This document shows positions 58,603 through 64,000 of a stretch of DNA of 64,000 nt, piece after piece. How positions within the stretch are numbered: position 1 is the stretch's first letter; each line of letters starts with the position of its first letter. The DNA is from Conus ventricosus. Taxonomy: Eukaryota > Mollusca > Gastropoda > Neogastropoda > Conidae. Location: positions 51,645,762-51,709,761 of the forward strand of contig CM031604.1 in the NCBI GenBank assembly GCA_018398815.1, written 5' to 3'. The position numbers and the translations under genes are program-made. The notes beneath the pieces were generated by a model that saw only the letters and a program-made list of their open reading frames with translations, was not told the DNA's origin and made no database searches.

Positions 58603-58745
58603 TTAACCTTTACCAGCCGAGTCGTGACAAAAGTGGACGACAGGATTTCTCTCCCTTGAGGCGAGTCGTCCAAGTCCGGACGACGGACAGACAGCATTAC
58701 AGTCTGCCGTGTCGTCCACAATCAGACGACGGGAACATAGAAAAT
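58603..58745. mobile_element. piggyBac-like terminal sequence
   Basis: TTAACCTTTACCAGCCGAGT followed by repeated GTCGTC/GGACGAC blocks (GTGGACGACAGG, GAGTCGTCC, CCGGACGACGGAC, GTCGTCC, AGACGACGG). TTAA plus a CC-rich end and subterminal GACGAC repeats is typical of piggyBac-type elements. The opposite end was not confidently found. The flanking 29 bp ending in TTAA (58578-58606) recurs at 59193-59221. Confidence 0.5.
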
Positions 58746-59230
58746 TCCTACACTTTCCATGAAATGGTCCAAGGGAAATAAGCTCTGTAACTAGTCTTGG
58801 GATGTTGGAACGAATTGTCGACCATACTTTCAGTGGCCTATTGTGAACTTGGCTGACCCCAAGAGCTTTGAAACAAAGCAAGTGACGGCGCGCGCCACGT
58901 GGCACGGCACGTATTTCCTGTGTGAGAAATGTCGGTCAGGCAAAGGGGGTGGTAGCAATTTCTCGCTCAATGAAGCGCTTGAAATCGTATTACAAAGTGG
59001 ATCTGGTGATGAGGGGAGTTGAGTGTTTGTTCTTTCCTGTGACACCTAACACAAGACCGTCAGTTGTTGTAGAGCTACCGTAAAAATAAATTAGAAAGTG
59101 GCCAAATCTGTGCGTCAGTAGGGAATGAGCGCTGTGTGCGCGCGTGCGGCACCAGGAATCGTGCCGCGTGCCCGTGTAGGCTGGAATGAATTAAATCCCG
59201 AGGACAGTTCTCAAGCCTTAAATGCATCAC

Positions 59231-59317
59231 CATTGGTTCCGTTAGCATGTCAGCGGCAGTGCAGCAGGTGATGTTTGATGTGACTCCCTGTCACACAAAC
59301 CTCGCCAAGCGTTCATC
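59231..59317 (-). pseudogene. MCM2, probable exon with apparent frameshift
   Basis: After an acceptor …CTGTTACAG the minus strand reads DERLARFV, then in a shifted frame TGSHIKHH. This is the RFVVGSH..HHP segment that should lie between the arginine-finger exon and the next one, and it is located exactly there. The reading frame breaks between RFV and GSH and meets stops soon after. The donor is not resolved (GTGATG near 59230 is a candidate). Either a base was lost in the assembly, or this allele is damaged. Confidence 0.55.
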
Positions 59318-59530
59318 CTGTAACAGTCCCATCAACCATCATCAGCAACAATTCCAGCATCGCTTCTAATGAAGCTTTCAATTCCAGCATCACATGGTCA
59401 ACCATTTGAAATAGGCTGAGGGAAAAAAACCCAAACAAGTGAACAAAACCAAGTGTGCTTCCACCTGCCCACGCTGCATCATCTGCTCCTACATCATGTG
59501 TCATCTGTCCAAGCATGACAATTCACCCTA

Positions 59531-59557
59531 CCCCCCCCCCCCCCCCCCCCCCCCCCC
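59531..59557. repeat. Poly-C tract
   Basis: Uninterrupted C run of ~27, in an MCM2 intron. Confidence 0.9.
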
Positions 59558-59819
59558 AATTTTGGACAACATAAATCAAAATGTGTGTGACCACCCGCTC
59601 ATCCCAACTCCACCCAAACTCTTAGTTGTTAGGGTATTCATAAATCAAACCAAATAGAAAGGGAGCTAAGTAAGTAACACTTGACACATCCACAGAACTA
59701 ATTTTGTGGCATTTGTCAACACTGCATTCTCACACAGCTTGCAGACCGAGACCTACAAATCCCAGTCTGAACACACAAGAGCACAGGGAGGAAGAAGAGT
59801 GAAAGCTGATGGAGCTTAC

Positions 59820-59894
59820 CTCAACTGAATCCACCACATCTCGGACAACACACAGGACATCAAATCGTGACAGGATTGGTTCCGTCAAGTCAAC
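59820..59894 (-). CDS. MCM2, arginine-finger exon
   Basis: 25 codons, [20 protein letters not shown] and VDSVE, between acceptor …GATTTAG and donor GTAAGC. LSRFD contains the MCM arginine finger that completes the ATP site of the adjacent subunit. This is the most upstream MCM2 exon in the window. The Walker A and B motifs, zinc finger and N-terminal tail must lie beyond 64000 or in sequence I could not recognise. Confidence 0.93.
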
Positions 59895-60481
59895 CTAAAT
59901 CGCGAGAAAGAAAAAAGAAACTTGAACTATTTGCAAGTAGAACATACCTATTTCTCAAAACCTGGCAATATTCTCAACTAATATAACAGGGGAGACGGCT
60001 TTTAATCTAATATTTATCACATTAAAAAATCATTTTTCTGACTCGAGTCCACTTCAATGAGGTGACAGCCCTGATATAGCCCTTTGCAGTCGGCTGGGCT
60101 ATAAAGCAGTATCATCTCTCTCATTCTGAATATTTCATTAAAAAAGACCTTCAACTCCAATAAAATAAAACTTTGCTTGGAATCCAACTTCATCAATGCC
60201 ATGACAACTGAAACCACCAAACTCTGTGTGGCAAATCCAGTAAATAAAAAAACGAAGCTATCAGTTTATCACGAGTGGGGTATACAAGTCTGGTGAAGAG
60301 TTTGGGAGATGGGATAAGGAAGCAACCATTAATGAGCGAGTTTGATGGAGCATTTAAGCTTCATCAATTAACCATACGCCTTTCCATTGTCAGTTCTCAA
60401 CACCTGGTGTGCTAAAGCCAGACACCAATATGCACCTAGACTGTACACCTGTTGAGGTCTACTTACTATGTGGTGAACTTG
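59895..60481 (-). other. MCM2 intron sequence
   Basis: No further exon was recognised. A short AT-rich stretch lies before element H5. Confidence 0.5.
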
Positions 60482-60669
60482 AGACCTGTTTACCCCTACG
60501 GATTCACCGTAGTTTCTACGAAAATAGGTCCTCAGATACGGCGCTACGATCACACAGGCTCAAACTACGGAGAAACACAAACAAACAAAATCGGCCACTA
60601 AAGCTGTCAGAGACGATCATAAACGAAAGTAAGTGAAGGGAGATAATTCTGATATTTTCCCGATTTGCT

Positions 60670-60681
60670 TGCGCATGCGCG
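60670..60681. promoter_or_regulatory. NRF-1-like palindrome upstream of H5 frame
   Basis: TGCGCATGCGCG, 47 bp upstream of the H5 start codon. It is the third full match among these elements. Confidence 0.5.
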
Positions 60682-60727
60682 CTGTTTCTTTCGTCTGCTC
60701 CAGTCTGCTCAGTCGATTCGCACGAAA

Positions 60728-61204
60728 ATGTCAACAAAAAGGGAAAAAGAAAAGGCCAGTGAATCAACTGACCCTTGCACCTCTCCACCAAAGAAAAAAG
60801 CCCGGCTGCCTCCTGCACAGCGTTTTCGAAAGGAGTATACACAGGAGTGGTCTTGTTTACAGGCATCGAAAAAGGGAGAAGCGTATATGCGGTGCACTGT
60901 TTGTGACACGGACTTCAGCTGTGCGCTTGGCGGAAAGAACGACTGTTTCAGACATGTTAAAAGTGCCAGACACGAACAATTCGAGAGAGCCAAGGGAAAA
61001 CAATCCACTCTGCAAGGCTTCTTCACACAGCAGCGTGATGAGCTAGAGGTGACACGGTCAGAGGCTCTGATATGCGAATTCTTGGTGGAACATAATTTGC
61101 CATTCGCAGCAGCTGACACTCTCACAAAGGCAATCAAACGCATATGCCCAGACTCAAAAATTGCCAAAGAGATCAAATGCTGCAGAAGTAGTGGTGACTA
61201 CTGA
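60728..61204 (+). CDS. Intact zinc-finger protein from hAT-like element H5
   Basis: 158 residues from ATG 60728 (MSTKREKEKASESTDPCTSP). A basic Ser/Lys-rich N-terminus (PPKKKARLP looks like a nuclear localisation signal) precedes a finger MRCTVCDTDFSCALGGKND with RHVKSARH. Then come KQSTLQGFF and a short hAT-like segment (ALICEFLVEHNLPFAAADTL) before a stop. This is the N-terminal DNA-binding part of a hAT-like transposase plus the first ~50 residues of the body; the dimerisation and catalytic regions are absent. No frameshift is present, so a protein is possible. Confidence 0.65.
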   Translation: MSTKREKEKASESTDPCTSPPKKKARLPPAQRFRKEYTQEWSCLQASKKGEAYMRCTVCDTDFSCALGGKNDCFRHVKSARHEQFERAKGKQSTLQGFFTQQRDELEVTRSEALICEFLVEHNLPFAAADTLTKAIKRICPDSKIAKEIKCCRSSGDY

Positions 61205-61630
61205 CAGTTGCTCAAATTTGAGTCCAAACTACTGACACAGGTCATCATGACTACTGAAAGGTAATGTTGGGGGTAAACAGGTCTGAGTTTGTACAGCTGG
61301 CGTCAACCTTTCGGTCTGGCTTTCACACCTTCATTCCCCACCCCTCACTGTCAGCCCCTTCTTCACAAACTTCAGCTCAGCATCCACACAGTTTAACTCC
61401 AATCTGACAGATGCATGCACAAGCAGAGACTGCAAGCGACATGACACCACAGGCGTTTAAGGAGCTCCAACTCCAGGATACCCACAGGCAGACATGCCTA
61501 CCCCAAAATTTGCTCATCAGGAACAAATGTCTCAGAAATCAGGAACACAGGATTTTTGTCCGGAACAGACAGTTCAAGTGCGTCTGCCTGTTAAGACTGT
61601 AATACACATACAATAAATGAACACACAAAT

Positions 61631-62014
61631 TCAATTCAATTCATGTTGCTTATAGTCCAGCCAACTACGAAGAGCCATATCAGGGCTGGATGAAGAACTC
61701 AAAGTGAAAAATCCTGATATTTTCAGGCATTTGCCCACTTCCTTGGCTTTGCTCTCATACTCGGCATGTTTTTTCGATTCGATGTGCCGACGGCAGTCGT
61801 CCTTTCCACCATGAGCGACGGAAAAGTCACACTTGCACACAGAGCAAAATCCGAATGTTTGCCCCTTCTGTCCAGGTCTTAAACAGGGCCACTTCTCGGA
61901 ATAATCCGTTTTGAAAGCCTGCATTCGTCGTGGTTTTTTCACATCCCGTGGTGGAGTTTCAGAACGATCTTCAGACGAACCACACTGATCGCTTTGCTTC
62001 CTCTTGCTGGCCAT
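61631..62014 (-). CDS. Intact zinc-finger protein from hAT-like element H6
   Basis: 127 residues from ATG 62014 (MASKRKQSDQCGSSEDRSET). KKPRR is a possible nuclear localisation signal. The finger reads FCSVCKCDFSVAHGGKDD and RRHIESKKHAEY, then KISGFFTLSSSSS and a short tail. It is similar in layout to the H5 protein (finger, then a GFF motif) but clearly diverged, so the two come from different families and not from one copy. Confidence 0.65.
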   Translation of the reverse strand: MASKRKQSDQCGSSEDRSETPPRDVKKPRRMQAFKTDYSEKWPCLRPGQKGQTFGFCSVCKCDFSVAHGGKDDCRRHIESKKHAEYESKAKEVGKCLKISGFFTLSSSSSPDMALRSWLDYKQHELN

Positions 62015-62128
62015 TTTGAAACTTGAATCCCTGCACCTACTAGGCCTAGGCCAGCCAGCGAGCTTGAAGGGAAGTGAAGTGAAGTGGGTCAACCAATCAG
62101 AAAACTTGGTTTACAAAGCGTTTCCCAT

Positions 62129-62140
62129 TGCGCATGCTCG
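62129..62140. promoter_or_regulatory. NRF-1-like site (one mismatch) upstream of H6 frame
   Basis: TGCGCATGCTCG, ~115 bp upstream of the H6 start codon. It is weaker than the three exact sites in H3, H4 and H5. Confidence 0.35.
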
Positions 62141-62309
62141 AACTCACACTTGGTGAAGGCAAGCCAAAATTCCCCCCCCCCACGAAATTTTCCACGGCGA
62201 TTTTTTTTCTCCGGAGCATACTTTCGATAACCGTACTTTCCGGACTAAGGGGATATTTTTACTTAGATCCGGATCAAATACGGCTGCTCAGGAACGGTAG
62301 GCAACTCTG

Positions 62310-62733
62310 CACAGGGTATCTTTATTTAAACAAGTTTCACATACTCTAGCTAACTATCAATGAAAAGCTGTCCCGTGTTATGGGCAATTTGACAGACAAT
62401 TTTTAAGGGGGAAAAAAAACCCCAACAAATTGTCATTGCAAACAACAAATGCCCAAGTTACGTCAGGTGTTGATGCAACTTTAACAGATAAAGCCGTTTT
62501 GTTTCCGAAATTTAATCTTTAAGAGTTACATTATGACTTTTGCGCAGAAATGGATTTGATTCTTGTGAAAAATATTTTGCGACCGACATCAAATAAGCTG
62601 ACACATTTGGATGAAAATCTCTGCTACGTTCAAAGCTGTAACAATGCTACACTGTTAAGTGAAAATTACAAACTAATAATGAATCATCTGAAATGCAGTA
62701 TAAGGTGTTCAAATCGACAGTTTAGGTGGAAAT
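62310..62733. other. Non-coding interval
   Basis: AT-rich; no exon or repeat is recognised. Confidence 0.5.
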
Positions 62734-62850
62734 TTAACCCTCTTGACAGTCGAGCGCCCGCTAGCGCCCAACCGGAAATCACACAGCCAAACGCTGAGCG
62801 CCTGCCAGCGCCCGGTAAAACACGTGGCAACAATGGGCGCCGCCATATTT
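62734..62850. mobile_element. piggyBac-like terminal sequence, copy 1
   Basis: TTAACCCTCTTGACAGTCGA followed by two GAGCGCCYGCYAGCGCCC blocks ~50 bp apart. TTAA plus CCC and subterminal repeats suggest a piggyBac-type end. A near-identical start occurs at 63953 in the same orientation. Confidence 0.5.
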
Positions 62851-63952
62851 CTCGTAGAAAAGGAAGTCTCGCGAGAACGTGACTTCCTTCTTCCTGTGGC
62901 CATTTACTTCCGTTTGCAAAAAACCGCGAGTCGATACGTGCCGTAGTTCTCGAGTTACGATTTTTTTTAAAGTTTTGTGGTCGAAATGCTGTTTTTCGCC
63001 ATCGCTAACATTGATTTCTGCCGTTCTATAACGGGATCTAGTGATGAAGATACTGTGATTTGTAGGATTTACGGCACAAGACTTAGTGAAAGTGCTGGGT
63101 AATGAAGCTTAGAGTGACCTAGATTTCGACTGGGACGAGGTTCCAGGTATGATTCGGAAGAAAGGTCTGAAGAAGTTCTGAAGAATTTTTTTTTTTTCCC
63201 CCCCCGAGTAAATGGCTCATGTGATGTTCTTCAAACTTATGATATAGCAACATATATATTCGTAGGACTTTTAAAAATTATTTTCATTTGACTATTTCCT
63301 TTCCTCTCTTTTAAATTAATTTTTTAATTGGGTAACCATGTTCAAATTACGGAGTTACTTACCTTGCCGATGGGTTTTTCGGCGTAACTAAGCTAAGGTA
63401 AGTGCATACTAAAGTGGGTTAACATATGTCTTGAGCTCATTTTGAATGAAAAATGACTTGCGGGGCGAGATGCCAATCTTGATTCAGAGTATATCACAAT
63501 GATATATAAAAAGAATGCAAGTAAACTTTACCAAATGGTAATTTTTTAATTCAATGCTTCTTTTCAGAAAAGCATTTGTTTTTCACCATTCAGTTTTGCA
63601 CACAAAATAATGCAACCAAGCAAGCAAGTGGCTGCCTCACTTAAAGACTAATTTCAGAGCAACATTCTTTTCATTCTGATGTCAATGAAATTCCTCTTAA
63701 TTAATAATCAGTACATTATTAATCTCTGATAACTGCTTCTGAACATGATGTAAAATGTTCAATGTTTAACTTCAGATCTGGCAAGTCCATGAAACAAATC
63801 ATGGTTCATATCTGAGCAAACACAGCATTTTATGTGTCCACATCACTCCACAAAATCTAACACTTTCTTTTTATAACGACCTCACATTACAAAGATTTTA
63901 TCTGTAATACAAAGGAATCGATTAATCTACATCGATAAACATATTTCCAGCA
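62851..63952. other. Non-coding interval
   Basis: No MCM2 exon is recognised. It contains a poly-T/poly-C tract (63186-63207). Around 63368-63415 is an inverted pair ACTTACCTT...AAGGTAAGT, a possible small hairpin. Confidence 0.45.
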
Positions 63953-64000
63953 TTAACCCTCTTGACAGTGAAACCCGCTAGGCCCAAATACAAGCAAACT
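63953..64000. mobile_element. piggyBac-like terminal sequence, copy 2 (cut by window end)
   Basis: TTAACCCTCTTGACAGTGAA then ACCCGCTAGGCCCA, matching the first ~35 bases of the sequence at 62734 with small changes. It is in direct orientation, so the two are separate insertions and not the two ends of one element. Confidence 0.5.

Larger units (their letters stand above)
60482..61284 (+). mobile_element. hAT-like element H5
   Basis: Inverted ends AGACCTGTTTACCCC and GGGGTAAACAGGTCT (15 bp), with a possible imperfect 7-bp target duplication (GAACTTG/GAGTTTG). 803 bp. It carries one intact short reading frame on the plus strand, opposite to MCM2. Confidence 0.75.
61489..62309 (-). mobile_element. 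hAT-like element H6
   Basis: Ends CAGACATGCCTACC and the reverse complement of CAGAGTTGCCTACC, with a perfect 6-bp target duplication CACAGG (61483-61488 and 62310-62315). 821 bp, only 204 bp from H5 and pointing toward it. One intact short reading frame is on the minus strand. Confidence 0.87.

Noticed and set aside
63355..63420. AAACCCATCGGC on the minus strand next to a GTAAGT, as the MCM2 NPIGG exon
   Set aside because: Upstream codons do not match MCM2, and the sequence is part of a small inverted repeat with a second GTAAGT-like motif.

Overview
This is a 64 kb piece of an animal nuclear genome, most likely a mollusc and probably a gastropod. The evidence is interrupted genes with GT/AG introns, a dense and varied transposon load (Ty3/gypsy of two kinds, a CR1-like LINE, an RTE-like LINE relic, Tc1, hAT-like and piggyBac-like ends, a tRNA-derived SINE), many microsatellites and minisatellites, and poly-C tracts. 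The lineage call is an inference from repeat style. The only recognisable host gene is MCM2.

Layout. 1-4588 is homopolymer-inflated, low-quality sequence ending in an interrupted poly-C tract (4589-4815). 4816-6290 and 9091-10566 are near-identical copies separated by a 100-N gap (6291-6390) and a minisatellite block (8160-8960). The second copy carries a Mag-like Ty3/gypsy element (10572-15786, 5-bp target duplication GTGTT) that the first copy appears to lack, which fits two haplotypes assembled in tandem. A 48-bp minisatellite (15878-16361), a 62-bp tandem repeat and long CA/GA microsatellites follow, then a Tc1 element (20056-21562). 23451-30422 is a minus-strand Ty3/gypsy element with Gmr1-like domain order (protease, then integrase, then RNase H). 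It has lost RT and most of the integrase core, and one LTR is interrupted by a hAT-like element. 30535-34560 is a decayed CR1-like LINE. 34.5-48 kb holds only relics and tandem repeats.

49633-59894 holds the 3' part of MCM2 on the minus strand. Five intact exons encode the arginine-finger region, the sensor-2 region and the C-terminal domain, and one further exon looks frameshifted. The 5' part of the gene lies beyond the window.

The most interesting pattern is a set of six small hAT-like elements, one in the Gmr1 LTR and five in MCM2 introns or the upstream flank. Each has its own terminal inverted repeats, a 6-7 bp target duplication (imperfect in one), and a short reading frame that stops in or just after the N-terminal zinc finger of a hAT-like transposase. 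Several of these short genes have an NRF-1-like palindrome just upstream and a YY1-like AAAATGGC start context.
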